From Stenotrophomonas pavanii (GTDB lineage Bacteria; Pseudomonadota; Gammaproteobacteria; Xanthomonadales; Xanthomonadaceae), in assembly GCF_900101175.1 (NCBI RefSeq), contig NZ_FNFQ01000012.1:84445-148444 (forward strand): a stretch of 64,000 nucleotides of DNA. The letters are read 5' to 3'. Below, in pieces: positions 49,889 through 59,048 of the stretch (the first letter of the stretch is position 1; every line of letters begins with the position of its first letter). The notes below the pieces were generated by a model. It had not been told where the DNA came from, did not search any database, and saw only the letters and a program-made list of their open reading frames with translations. The position numbers and the translations under genes were made by a program.

Positions 49889-52549
49889 ATGGAAGCACTG
49901 ATAGCCCTGGTCGTACTGGTTCTTCTGGCCATCCCGCTGCTGCTGGTGGTGGCACTGGTGATGATTGCCGGCCTGCGCCGCCGCGTTGCCGCCCTGGAAG
50001 GCGCGCTGGCCGCGGGGCCTGCCACCGCCACGCCCGCCGCCGCGCCTGAACGGCCTGTGGCCACGCCCACCGCCAGTGCCGACCCCCCGTTCCTGCGGCC
50101 GGTCGCCGCTGCGGCGTCGCAACTCCCTCGGCCCCCGGTGCGCGAAGCAGCACCCGCCGACGCACCTGCACCACGCCCGGCTGCACCACCGCCGGTGCCG
50201 CCGGTGCCGGTGCAGCCGCCATTGCCTTCCGAACCGGCCCTGCCCAACGTCATCGAGCGCGGCATCGGTGCGGTCAAGCGCTGGTTCACCGAAGGCAACG
50301 TGCCGGTCAAGATCGGCATGCTGGTGCTGCTGGCCGGTGTCGCGGCGCTGCTGAAGTACGTCAGCGACCAGGGCTGGCTGGTGCTGCCGATCGAACTGCG
50401 CCTGGCCGGCATCACCGTGGCTGCGCTGGGCCTGCTGGCATTCGGCTGGCACCAGCGCGAACGCCGGCGCCTGTTTGCGCTGGCGCTGCAGGGCGGTGCC
50501 ATCGGCGTGCTGCTGCTGACCATCTTTGCGGCCTTCAAGCGCTTCGACCTGATTCCGCCGGCCTTTGCCTTTGCCAGTTCGATCGCACTGGTAGCCGGGC
50601 TGTGCGTGCTGGCGGTGGTGCAGAACTCGCGCACGCTGGCCGTACTGGGCATCCTGGCCGGCTTCATGGCACCGCTGTGGCTGTCCACCGGCAGTGGCAA
50701 CCACGTGGGGCTGTTCAGCTACTACGCCGTGCTCAACGCGGGCATCTTCGCCATTGCGTGGTTCCGCCCATGGCGCGCACTGAACCTGCTGGGCTTCGCC
50801 TTCACCTTCGGCATCGGCACCTTCTGGGGCGTGCTGCAGTACGTACCGGACAAGTTCAGCAGCACTGAGCCGTTCCTGCTGTTGTTCTTCGTGTTCTACC
50901 TGCTGATTCCGCTGCTGTACGCCCGCCGCCAGCCAGCCGGCCGGCGTGACCTGGTCGATGGCAGCCTGGTGTTCGGCACGCCGCTGGTCGCGTTCTCGCT
51001 GCAGGCGGGCATGCTGCACGCGCAACCGATGACGCTGGCACTGTGCGCGCTGGGCCTGGCCGCGATCTACGCGGTATTGGCCCGGGCGCTGATCGCACGC
51101 GCCTCCTATACCGTGCTGGCGCAGTCGCATGCCGTGCTTGCGGTGGGTTTCGCCACGCTGGCGGTACCGCTGGCATTGTCGGCGCGCGCCACCGGCGCGG
51201 TGTTCGCGTTGGAAGGTGCCGGGTTGGCGTGGCTGGGCCTGCGCCAGAAGCGCTGGCTGCCGCAGGTGTCCGGCGCCCTGTTGCAGATCGGCGCCGCGTT
51301 CGCTTTCGTTGCCGGCGGCGACCATTGGCATGAGGACCTGCGCTTCCTGATCAATCCGACCGCCATCGGCGCGCTGTTGCTGGCCCTGGCCGGTTTTGCG
51401 TCGGCGTGGAGCTACCAGCGCCGGCCGCGTCATGAGGTCGCACTGGTGTACTACCTGTGGGGCCTGCTGTGGTGGCTGGGCGGCCTGGCCCATGAGATCA
51501 CTCGCTTCTTCCCGTACCGCACTGAAGTGGACGCGTTGCTGGTGCTGGCCGCGGTCACTGCCTGGCTGGCGGCCGAAGTGCAGCGTCGACAACCGGCGCG
51601 TGCGCTGGGCGTGACGGCGCTGGCCATGCTCGCGCTGGGCTTCCCGCTGGCCCTGATGCAGAGCGATGCACACCACCAGCCGTTCGCCGGCTATGGCGCG
51701 CTGGCCTGGGCGGCGTTCGCGGTGCTGGGCGTGCGCACCCTGCTGTGCCTGCGCCAGGGCGGCGATACCGTGGCCCGCATCGCGCAGTTCCTGTGGTGGC
51801 TGCTGTGGCCGTCGCTGCTTTCGCTGCTGGCCCTCTGGGGCGGCGGCGAAGCCGATCTGGCACAGGGCTGGACGACCCTGCTGGTGACCGTGCCGTGGCT
51901 GCTGATGGCGGCGCTGTCGCTGTGGCGCTGGAACGCACTGCGCTGGCCGCTGGGCGAGGCATTCGACCGCGTGCGTGTGCCCCTGCAATGCGTGCTGTTC
52001 GGCCTGCTGTCGGTCGGTTGGTTGTTCGGCCAGCTGCTGCCGGGCGACGCCGCACCGCTGCTGTGGCTGCCGGTGCTGAATCCGGCCGAGATCGGCCAGT
52101 GGCTGAGCCTGTTGCTGCTGGCGCGCTGGCTGTACGGCGACCAGGCACCGCAGGGGCTGCTGAAGATGCGCCTGCCGCTGCTGGCACTGGCGGCCTTCGT
52201 CGCGCTGACCAGCCTGGTGCTGCACGGCGTGCACCAGTGGGGTGGCCTGGCGTGGAGCGCGTCGATGATGCGCTTCAGCCTGGCCCAGACCAGCCTGACC
52301 GTGCTGTGGAGCGTGCTCGGCGTGATCGCGTGGGTGTGGGGCTCGCGGCGTGGCCAGCGCGTGTTGTGGATGGTCGGTGCGGTGCTGATGGGCGTGGTAC
52401 TGGCCAAGCTGGTCCTTGTCGATCGCCAGCACCTGGGCAACCTGCTGGGTATTGCATCGTTCATTGCCTACGGCCTGCTGTGCACGGTCGTGGGTTATCT
52501 GGCACCGGCGCCGCCCAGTGCCGCGCCGTCCGTGGAGGAAAAACAATGA
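49889..52549 (+). CDS. DUF2339 large membrane protein
   Basis: The 886-residue product has an N-terminal span (residues about 3-30), a Pro/Ala-rich cytoplasmic stretch to about residue 120, a conserved amphipathic segment (AVKRWFTEGNVPVKIGMLVLL) and then about 20 hydrophobic spans. This matches DUF2339 proteins, whose function is unknown; they are often encoded beside a DUF3999 gene, as here. The final codons overlap the DUF3999 gene by 4 bases. It sits between gapA and pgk, but nothing in the sequence ties it to glycolysis. Confidence 0.88.
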   Translation: MEALIALVVLVLLAIPLLLVVALVMIAGLRRRVAALEGALAAGPATATPAAAPERPVATPTASADPPFLRPVAAAASQLPRPPVREAAPADAPAPRPAAPPPVPPVPVQPPLPSEPALPNVIERGIGAVKRWFTEGNVPVKIGMLVLLAGVAALLKYVSDQGWLVLPIELRLAGITVAALGLLAFGWHQRERRRLFALALQGGAIGVLLLTIFAAFKRFDLIPPAFAFASSIALVAGLCVLAVVQNSRTLAVLGILAGFMAPLWLSTGSGNHVGLFSYYAVLNAGIFAIAWFRPWRALNLLGFAFTFGIGTFWGVLQYVPDKFSSTEPFLLLFFVFYLLIPLLYARRQPAGRRDLVDGSLVFGTPLVAFSLQAGMLHAQPMTLALCALGLAAIYAVLARALIARASYTVLAQSHAVLAVGFATLAVPLALSARATGAVFALEGAGLAWLGLRQKRWLPQVSGALLQIGAAFAFVAGGDHWHEDLRFLINPTAIGALLLALAGFASAWSYQRRPRHEVALVYYLWGLLWWLGGLAHEITRFFPYRTEVDALLVLAAVTAWLAAEVQRRQPARALGVTALAMLALGFPLALMQSDAHHQPFAGYGALAWAAFAVLGVRTLLCLRQGGDTVARIAQFLWWLLWPSLLSLLALWGGGEADLAQGWTTLLVTVPWLLMAALSLWRWNALRWPLGEAFDRVRVPLQCVLFGLLSVGWLFGQLLPGDAAPLLWLPVLNPAEIGQWLSLLLLARWLYGDQAPQGLLKMRLPLLALAAFVALTSLVLHGVHQWGGLAWSASMMRFSLAQTSLTVLWSVLGVIAWVWGSRRGQRVLWMVGAVLMGVVLAKLVLVDRQHLGNLLGIASFIAYGLLCTVVGYLAPAPPSAAPSVEEKQ

Positions 52550-53922
52550 GGAAGTGGAGCAGGGCGCTGCTGCCGGCGATGTTCGGCATGCTGGCCGCCG
52601 TCGTGGTGCAGGCGGCTGATTACCGCACGCAGTATGCCGAGCAATGGCCGCTCACATTGTCCAGCGCGCAGTCCGGTGCTTACCGCATCGTGCTGGAGCC
52701 GGCGATCTACCGCCGCGCCGTGAGCGCCGACCTCAGCGACCTGCAGGTGTTCAACGCGGCCAGCCAGTTGCTGCCGTCGGCACTGCTGGCGCCGGACCAG
52801 CCGCTGGCGCAGCCGCCGGTGCAGCGCGAGCTGCCGTGGTTCGCGTTGCCGCCGCTGGCCGATGCCCAGCGCAATGACCTGCAGCTGCTGACCGAACGCG
52901 ATACCGATGGCCGCGTGCGCCGGGTCGAAGCGCGGGTGGGGGGCGCGGGGGCAGCGAAGGGGCAGGGCGGCTGGCTGATTGACGCCAGCATGCTCGACCA
53001 GCAGCCGCTGGCGGCGCTGGTGCTGGACTGGGCCGACAGCGGCCAGCCGTTGCAGGCACAGGTGCAGGTGGATGCCAGCGACGATCTGCAGCACTGGCGC
53101 CCGATCGGCCGCGACGTGCCGCTGGTGGACCTGCAGCGCGCCGGCAAGCGCCTGCTGCAGCGCCGCCTGCAGGTGGATGGGGCCGCGCGCTACCTGCGTG
53201 TTCTGGCGCAGGGTGATTCGCAGCTGCCGACCCTGCGCGGCGTGCTGGCGGAGCTGCCGCCAGCGCCGGCGACGCTGCCGTGGGAATGGCTGTCGCTGGA
53301 GCCGACCACGAACGGCAAGGGCGAGTACACCTTCGAGATGGATGGCCGGTTCCCGGTGGCACGTGCCGATGTGGCCAGCACCGATAACAGCCTGGTGCAG
53401 TGGACGCTGTTCAGTCGCGATGACGAGGGTGCCGAGTGGCAGCGCCGCAGCGCGCCGTGGATCGCCTACCAGGTGCAGCAGGGCACGCAGGGCCAGCGCC
53501 AGCAGTCGGCGGCACAGCCGCTGGGCGGGGTGCACCGCGACCGCTACTGGAAGCTCGTGGCGAATCCGGCGGAAACCGCCACCGCCCCGACACTGCGGCT
53601 GGGCTACCAGCCGGAAGTGCTGGTGTTCCTGAGCCAGGGCGCGGCGCCTTACGCGCTGGCGGTGGGCAGCGCGACGGCGCGCCGCACCGACGCACCGATC
53701 GGCGTGCTGATCGAGGAACTGCGGCAGCGCAACGATCCATCGTGGCAGCCGACCCTGGCGCGACTGGAAGGCAGTCCGGAGCCGCTGGCGGGTGATGCGG
53801 CGCTGAAGCCGCAACGCGACTGGAAGTCGTGGTTGCTGTGGGCGTTGCTGGGCCTGGGCGTGCTGGTGGTGGGTGGCCTGGCGCTCAGCTTGCTTCGGCA
53901 GAAGCCGACGCCTTCGGCGTAG
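52546..53922 (+). CDS. DUF3999 exported membrane-anchored protein
   Basis: The 458-residue product starts MRKWSRALLPAMFGMLAAVV with a signal sequence ending near residue 24. A long beta-rich periplasmic part has ADYRTQYAEQWPLTLSSAQSG, SADLSDLQVFNAASQLLPSAL and LEPTTNGKGEYTFEMDGRFP, and it ends with a C-terminal span (WLLWALLGLGVLVVGGLALSL) and a short basic tail. This matches DUF3999, the usual partner of DUF2339. The ATG overlaps the DUF2339 stop; an upstream open frame inside DUF2339 is rejected. Function is unknown. Confidence 0.87.
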   Translation: MRKWSRALLPAMFGMLAAVVVQAADYRTQYAEQWPLTLSSAQSGAYRIVLEPAIYRRAVSADLSDLQVFNAASQLLPSALLAPDQPLAQPPVQRELPWFALPPLADAQRNDLQLLTERDTDGRVRRVEARVGGAGAAKGQGGWLIDASMLDQQPLAALVLDWADSGQPLQAQVQVDASDDLQHWRPIGRDVPLVDLQRAGKRLLQRRLQVDGAARYLRVLAQGDSQLPTLRGVLAELPPAPATLPWEWLSLEPTTNGKGEYTFEMDGRFPVARADVASTDNSLVQWTLFSRDDEGAEWQRRSAPWIAYQVQQGTQGQRQQSAAQPLGGVHRDRYWKLVANPAETATAPTLRLGYQPEVLVFLSQGAAPYALAVGSATARRTDAPIGVLIEELRQRNDPSWQPTLARLEGSPEPLAGDAALKPQRDWKSWLLWALLGLGVLVVGGLALSLLRQKPTPSA

Positions 53923-53990
53923 GTTGCGGCGAACGGCGGAGCCCCTCGTGGGTGGGGGGCGTGTAAAGCAACAGCCGCGCTTGGCCGGGC

Positions 53991-54031
53991 GGGGTGGGTT
54001 TACGGCGTCCCCTGCCAGCCCACACCACCCC
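53991..54031. repeat. relative of the 178-bp palindromic element
   Basis: GGGGTGG...CCACCCC ends with the inner block TTTACGGCGTCCCCTGCC match, on the opposite strand, one end of the element at 63395-63572. It lies in the 264-base gap between DUF3999 and pgk, which otherwise holds only a TACAAT -10 candidate for pgk (54132-54137). Confidence 0.5.
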
Positions 54032-54186
54032 GGCCATCCAAAGCAACACGAAGCGCCAGCGCTTTTGCTGTCGCTGTCGCTCTGCGCTTCTGCGTGCCGC
54101 AGGCATCGGCCCTGCCACCACCCGCAGCCGATACAATGCCCGTCTGCCGTACTCCGGCATCCCGTCCCCGAGCCAAAGAGTTGCCC

Positions 54187-55362
54187 ATGTCCATCGTCCG
54201 CATGACCGACCTCGACCTCTCCGGCAAGCGCGTGCTGATCCGCCAGGATCTGAACGTGCCGATCGAGAATGGCCGCATCACCTCCGAACAGCGCATCACC
54301 GCTTCGCTGCCGACGCTCAAGCGCGCGCTGGAGCAGGGCGCGGCGGTGATGGTCACCTCGCACCTGGGGCGCCCGAAGGAAGGCGTGTGGAGCGAGGCCG
54401 ACTCGCTGGCGCCGGTCGCGCAGCGGCTGTCCGCGCTGCTTGGCCGGGAGGTTCCGCTGGTGCGTGACTGGGTCGACGGTGTCGACGTGCAGCCGGGCCA
54501 GCTGGTGCTGCTGGAAAACTGCCGCATGAACGTCGGCGAGGGCAAGGACGATGAAGCCCTTTCGAAGAAGTATGCCGCCCTGTGCGATGTGTTCGTGATG
54601 GATGCCTTCGGCACCGCGCACCGCGCGCAGGCGTCCACCCACGGTGTCATCCGCTTCGCCCCGGTCGCTGCCGGCGGCCCGCTGCTGATGGCCGAGCTGG
54701 ACGCGCTGGCGCAGGCGCTGGACGCACCGGCCAAGCCGCTGCTGGCCATCGTCGCCGGCAGCAAGGTCAGCACCAAGCTGGAGCTGCTGGCCAACCTGGT
54801 CGGCAAGGTCGACCAGCTGATCGTCGGTGGTGGCATTGCCAACACCTTCATTGCTGCGGCGGGCTACAACGTCGGCAAGTCGCTGTACGAGCCGGACCTG
54901 CTGGACACCGCGAAGAAGATCGTGGCCGACGCCAAGGCGCGTGGCGCCGACATCCCGCTGCCGGTCGACGTGGTCACCGCCAAGCAGTTCATGCCGGATG
55001 CCGTTGCCGAAGTGAAGGCGGTCGACGCCGTCGCCGAAGACGACCTGATCCTCGACATCGGCCCGCAGACTGCCGCGCAGTACGCGCAGCTGATCGACAA
55101 GGCCGGCACCGTGGTCTGGAACGGTCCGGTCGGTGTGTTCGAATTCGACGCCTTCAGCAAGGGCACCGAAGCGCTGGCCCGCGCCATCGCCGGCTCGAAG
55201 GCGTTCTCGATCGCTGGCGGCGGCGACACCCTGGCCGCAGTCGACAAGTTCGATATCGCCGGGCAGGTCAGCTACATCTCCACCGGCGGTGGCGCATTCC
55301 TGGAATTCCTGGAAGGCAAGACCCTGCCGGCGGTCGCCGCCCTCGACGCGCGCGGCGCATGA
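54187..55362 (+). CDS. pgk: phosphoglycerate kinase
   Basis: Transfers phosphate from 1,3-bisphosphoglycerate to ADP. The 391-residue protein has the N-terminal [17 protein letters not shown] substrate segment, [34 protein letters not shown], the nucleotide region [13 protein letters not shown], and [20 protein letters not shown] plus [15 protein letters not shown] near the C-terminus. The ATG at 54187 was chosen because the in-frame upstream stretch from 54094 contains the promoter candidate. It overlaps the HAD phosphatase gene by 4 bases. Confidence 0.96.
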   Translation: MSIVRMTDLDLSGKRVLIRQDLNVPIENGRITSEQRITASLPTLKRALEQGAAVMVTSHLGRPKEGVWSEADSLAPVAQRLSALLGREVPLVRDWVDGVDVQPGQLVLLENCRMNVGEGKDDEALSKKYAALCDVFVMDAFGTAHRAQASTHGVIRFAPVAAGGPLLMAELDALAQALDAPAKPLLAIVAGSKVSTKLELLANLVGKVDQLIVGGGIANTFIAAAGYNVGKSLYEPDLLDTAKKIVADAKARGADIPLPVDVVTAKQFMPDAVAEVKAVDAVAEDDLILDIGPQTAAQYAQLIDKAGTVVWNGPVGVFEFDAFSKGTEALARAIAGSKAFSIAGGGDTLAAVDKFDIAGQVSYISTGGGAFLEFLEGKTLPAVAALDARGA

Positions 55363-56012
55363 GTGCCGACCGCAACAGGGATGTGCTGTTCTTCGACCTC
55401 GACGGCACGCTGATCGATTCGCAGGTCGGCATCACCGCCTGCATCGCCTATGCGCTGCAGAAGATGGACCATCCGGTGCCGCCGCAGGAAACCCTGCTGG
55501 GCTGGATCGGTCCGTCGCTGCGCACCACCTTCACGCCGCTGTTCATCGAACCGGCGCGGGTGGAACAGGCGGTGGGCTACTACCGCGAGCGGTTCGACGT
55601 CGAAGGCTGGCGCGAACACACGGTGTACCCGCAGGTGGAAGACACGCTGCGCACGCTGCATGGCCGTGGCCACCGCCTGGCGGTGGTCACCGCCAAGAAC
55701 GAGCCGCATGCGCGTCGCATCCTTGAGCACCTGCCGTTTGGCGGGCTGTTCGAGGAGATCATCGGTTCGACCCTGGATGGCTCGCGCAGCCACAAGCCGG
55801 AGCTGGTCGGGGAAGCTCTGCGCCGGCTGCAGGTGCAGCCCGCACAGTGCTGGATGATCGGCGACCGCCGCATGGACATCGAAGGCGCGCGTCACCACGG
55901 CCTGCGCAGCGTGGGTGTGCTGTGGGGCTTTGGCGGTGAGGCGGAACTCACTGCGGCCGGCGCTGGCCAGCTGGCACGCGAACCGGCGCAGCTGGAAACG
56001 CTGCTGGCCTAG
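55359..56012 (+). CDS. HAD-family hydrolase, phosphoglycolate phosphatase-like
   Basis: Predicted Mg2+-dependent phosphatase. The 217-residue product has the HAD motifs in order: [12 protein letters not shown] (nucleophile Asp and acid/base Asp near residues 13 and 15), LAVVTAKNE (motif II Thr), [11 protein letters not shown] (motif III Lys) and [17 protein letters not shown] (motif IV Asp). An alpha-helical cap follows motif I. This resembles the Gph/PpaX group. Translation is coupled to pgk through an ATGA overlap, so a housekeeping role on phosphorylated glycolytic by-products is possible (inference). Confidence 0.88.
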   Translation: MSADRNRDVLFFDLDGTLIDSQVGITACIAYALQKMDHPVPPQETLLGWIGPSLRTTFTPLFIEPARVEQAVGYYRERFDVEGWREHTVYPQVEDTLRTLHGRGHRLAVVTAKNEPHARRILEHLPFGGLFEEIIGSTLDGSRSHKPELVGEALRRLQVQPAQCWMIGDRRMDIEGARHHGLRSVGVLWGFGGEAELTAAGAGQLAREPAQLETLLA

Positions 56013-56019
56013 CTTCCTG

Positions 56020-56086
56020 TAGCGCGGAGCCGATGCCCGGCTGGTCCGGCGCATGCCCGGCCGGGCATGGGCTCGGCGCTGCAGAA
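56020..56086. repeat. SMAG-like hairpins between the HAD gene and pyk
   Basis: GTAGCGCGGAGCC begins a unit with GCCCGGC repeats and ends near GGCTCGGCGCTGC. It can fold into a long imperfect stem with an internal GCATGCCCGGCCGGGCATG palindrome. Confidence 0.6.
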
Positions 56087-56222
56087 CGCCCTGCGCCACC
56101 GTATGTCCGCATGATGTCCGTTCGATGACCCGCGGAGTCAGGCGGCACAAGGCTGTAACCGTATACATGCGGCGTGAAGGATGTGCTAATTTCCGTTCTT
56201 TAACGGGAGAGGCCCATCCACC

Positions 56223-57689
56223 ATGTTCGAGCGTCAGCGTCGCACCAAGATCCTTGCCACCCTCGGTCCGGCCACTGACCCGCCGGGCGTGCTGGAGGAT
56301 CTGTTCCGCGCCGGCGTCAACGTGGTGCGCCTCAATTTCAGCCATGGCGATCCGTCCGGCCAGGCCAAGCGCGCCGCCGAAGTGCGCGCCGCGTCGGCCC
56401 GGGTGGGCGTGGAAGTGGGCATCCTGGCCGACCTGCCGGGCCCGAAGATCCGCATCGAGCGCTTCGCCGAAGGCAAGGTGCAGCTGAAGGCGGGTGACCG
56501 CTTCGACCTGATCGCCAGCGAAAACGCCGGGCCCGGCAATGCCAGCCAGGTGGGCGTCAGCTACCTCGGCCTGCCGCAGGACGTGGGCCCGGGTGACGTC
56601 CTGCTGCTCGACGACGGCCTGATGCAGCTGCAGGTGGTGGAAGTGCAGGGCGACCGCATCGTCAACACCGTGCTCAACGACGGCGTGCTGTCCGACCGCA
56701 AGGGACTGAACAAGCAGGGCGGCGGCCTTTCGCTGGGTGCGCTGACCGAGCGTGACAAGGAACTGATCGGCATCGTCGCCAAGATCGGCGTCGACTTCAT
56801 CGCCGTGTCGTTCTGCCGCAACGCACAGGACATGAACGACGCACGCGACATCGCGCGCTCGCACGGCTGTGACGCGGCGCTGGTGTCGAAGATCGAGCGC
56901 ACCGAGGCGATCGAGAACCTGGAAGAAATCGTCGAGGCCAGCGATGTGGTGATGGTCGCCCGTGGCGACCTCGGTGTGGAAATCGGCGATGCCGAGCTGC
57001 CGGGCCTGCAGAAGAAGATCATCAAGGCCTCGCTGGCGCAGAACAAGGTGGTGATCACCGCCACGCAGATGCTGCAGTCGATGGTGGAAAGCCCGATCCC
57101 GACCCGCGCCGAAGTGCTGGACGTGGCCAACTCGGTCATCGACGGTACCGACGCGGTGATGCTGTCGGCCGAAACCGCCGCGGGTGCCTATCCGGTGAAG
57201 GCCGTGGAAGCGATGGCGCGCATCTGCCTGGGGGCCGAGCGCCAGTTCCAGACCGAGACCGACTTCAATGCCTCGCCGCGCAACCTGGAACGTGCCGACC
57301 AGGCCATCGCCATGGCCACCATGTTCCTGTCGCAGCACGTGGGCGTGCGCGCGATCGTGGCGATGACCGAATCCGGCGGCACCGCGCGTTACCTGTCGCG
57401 TTTCCGCGCCAAGGCACCGGTGTTCGCGGTGACCCGCCACGATGGTGCGCGTCGCCAGATGGCGCTGATGCGCGATGTGTTCCCGATCAACTTCGACAGC
57501 CGCGGCCTGACCCCGCGCGAAGCGGCGCGCGGCAGCATCCGCCTGCTGGTCGAATCGGAACTGCTGCAGGCCGGTGACCGCGTCGTGTTCACCAGCGGCG
57601 AGCACATGGAAACCCACGGTGCCACCAATACCCTGCGCCTGCTGGAAGTGGGCGAGGACGGCCGCGCCATCGGCCTGGGCGACCTGTAA
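56223..57689 (+). CDS. pyk: pyruvate kinase
   Basis: Makes pyruvate and ATP from phosphoenolpyruvate. The 488-residue protein has RRTKILATLGPATDPPGVLE, VVRLNFSHGDPSGQ, ILADLPGPKIRIE, VAVSFCRNAQDMND-like sequence in the barrel, VARGDLGVEIG and the signature SAETAAGAYPVKAVEAM. A complete C-terminal domain ends TNTLRLLEVG. The B domain is present. It starts at 56223, after a GGGAGAGG ribosome-binding site. A TGTGCTAAT extended -10 candidate lies at 56182-56190. Confidence 0.96.
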   Translation: MFERQRRTKILATLGPATDPPGVLEDLFRAGVNVVRLNFSHGDPSGQAKRAAEVRAASARVGVEVGILADLPGPKIRIERFAEGKVQLKAGDRFDLIASENAGPGNASQVGVSYLGLPQDVGPGDVLLLDDGLMQLQVVEVQGDRIVNTVLNDGVLSDRKGLNKQGGGLSLGALTERDKELIGIVAKIGVDFIAVSFCRNAQDMNDARDIARSHGCDAALVSKIERTEAIENLEEIVEASDVVMVARGDLGVEIGDAELPGLQKKIIKASLAQNKVVITATQMLQSMVESPIPTRAEVLDVANSVIDGTDAVMLSAETAAGAYPVKAVEAMARICLGAERQFQTETDFNASPRNLERADQAIAMATMFLSQHVGVRAIVAMTESGGTARYLSRFRAKAPVFAVTRHDGARRQMALMRDVFPINFDSRGLTPREAARGSIRLLVESELLQAGDRVVFTSGEHMETHGATNTLRLLEVGEDGRAIGLGDL

Positions 57690-57720
57690 GCCCTGACGGT
57701 CGGGTCGGCGCTGCCGATCC

Positions 57721-57793
57721 GGGGTCAGAGCCTCCTGCGGGGATCCGACCCCGTACTGGCCAGGGGTCAGATCCCCGAAGGGGCTCTGACCCC
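57721..57793. repeat. doubled GGGTCAGA-type hairpins
   Basis: Two linked hairpins: GGGGTCAGAGCC with GGATCCGACCCC (57721-57752), and GGGGTCAGATCC with GGGCTCTGACCCC (57763-57793). They lie between pyk and the aldolase gene. The same family occurs at 5313-5351 and 61047-61142. Confidence 0.75.
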
Positions 57794-57876
57794 ATGCCGC
57801 AGGACATCCATTGTCCTGCGTAGACGTGGAAGCGTTTCCATCCTGTCCTCCATGGCGAGGCAACGGGCAGCAGGGC

Positions 57877-57882
57877 TATACT
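57877..57882 (+). promoter_or_regulatory. candidate -10 for the aldolase gene
   Basis: TATACT lies 33 bases before the start at 57915, with TGGCGA as a weak -35 at about 57853. Confidence 0.45.
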
Positions 57883-57914
57883 TACGTTTTTCCCGCACCC
57901 GCCACAGGAAATAC

Positions 57915-58919
57915 ATGAGCATCGAACAGCTGGCTGAAACCGCCCAGGCCATGGTCGCCCCGGGCAAGGGCATCATCGCGATCGACGAATCCACCGCTAC
58001 CATCGCCAAGCGTTTCGCCGGCGTCGGTATCGAGAACACCGAGGAGAACCGTCGCGCCTACCGCGAGCTGCTGCTGACCACGCCGAAGCTCAACGAGCAC
58101 ATTTCCGGCGCCATCCTGTACGACGAAACCATCCGCCAGTCGACCAAGGACGGCGTGCCGTTCGCCAAGTACATGGCCGACCACGGCATGATTCCGGGCA
58201 TCAAGGTGGACAAGGGTGCGCACCCGCTGGCCGGCTGCCCGGGCGAGCTGGTGACCGAAGGCCTGGACGGCCTGCGCGAGCGCCTGCAGGAGTACTACAA
58301 GCTGGGCGCGCGCTTTGCCAAGTGGCGTGCGGTGATCAACATCGGCGAGAGCATCCCGTCGGGTACCTGCATCGAGTCCAATGCCCATGCGCTGGCCCGT
58401 TATGCGGCCCTGTGCCAGGAATGCGGCCTGGTGCCGATGGTCGAGCCGGAAGTGATCATGGATGGCGACCATGACATCGAAACCTGCTACGAAGTGACCG
58501 AAGCCACCCTGCGTTCGCTGTTCGACGCCCTGTACCAGCAGAACGTGCTGCTGGAAGGCACCATCCTGAAGGCATCGATGGTCATCTCGGGCAAGGACTG
58601 CGAAGAGCAGGCCGATGTCGAGGAAGTGGCCGAGTCGACCGTGATGTGCCTGAAGAGCACCGTGCCGGCGATCCTGCCGGGCGTGGTGTTCCTGTCCGGC
58701 GGCCAGACCGACGAGCAGTCCACCGAACACCTGAACGCGATGAACCAGCTGGGCAACCTGCCGTGGCCGCTGAGCTTCTCCTACGGCCGCGCCATGCAGC
58801 AGGCCGCGCTGAAGCTGTGGGCCAAGGACATGAAGGGCAACTACGCCGCCGCCCAGAAGACCGTGTACGAGCGCGCCAAGGACAATGGCCTGGCCGCGCT
58901 GGGCAAGTGGAACGGTTGA
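57915..58919 (+). CDS. fructose-bisphosphate aldolase, class I (eukaryotic type)
   Basis: Cleaves fructose 1,6-bisphosphate through a Schiff base, without metal. The 334-residue product matches the animal/plant class I fold: GKGIIAIDESTATIAKRF (D24), LYDETIRQST, GIKVDKGAHPLAG (K97), RFAKWRAVINI (K136), MVEPEVIMDGDHDIETC (E177) and Schiff-base K219 in LLEGTILKASM, plus LSGGQTDEQST and LPWPLSFSYGRAMQ. Most gammaproteobacteria rely on a class II enzyme, so this type is noteworthy but known in Xanthomonadaceae. The ATG at 57915 has an ACAGGAAA ribosome-binding site; an upstream ATG at 57852 would cover the -10 and is rejected. Confidence 0.95.
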   Translation: MSIEQLAETAQAMVAPGKGIIAIDESTATIAKRFAGVGIENTEENRRAYRELLLTTPKLNEHISGAILYDETIRQSTKDGVPFAKYMADHGMIPGIKVDKGAHPLAGCPGELVTEGLDGLRERLQEYYKLGARFAKWRAVINIGESIPSGTCIESNAHALARYAALCQECGLVPMVEPEVIMDGDHDIETCYEVTEATLRSLFDALYQQNVLLEGTILKASMVISGKDCEEQADVEEVAESTVMCLKSTVPAILPGVVFLSGGQTDEQSTEHLNAMNQLGNLPWPLSFSYGRAMQQAALKLWAKDMKGNYAAAQKTVYERAKDNGLAALGKWNG

Positions 58920-58946
58920 TCCGCCCGATCGCTGGATGAACAGGGC

Positions 58947-58976
58947 AACGCCGGCATCGCGCCGGCGTTTGCTTTT
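58947..58976 (+). terminator. terminator after the aldolase gene
   Basis: AACGCCGGC (58947-58955) pairs with GCCGGCGTT (58961-58969), followed by TGCTTTTG. Confidence 0.8.
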
Positions 58977-59048
58977 GCGGGTATCTTTTCCGCCCCCGTG
59001 TGCCCGGCCGGTACGCGGGAACCACATGGAAGGCCAAGGAGAAACAAC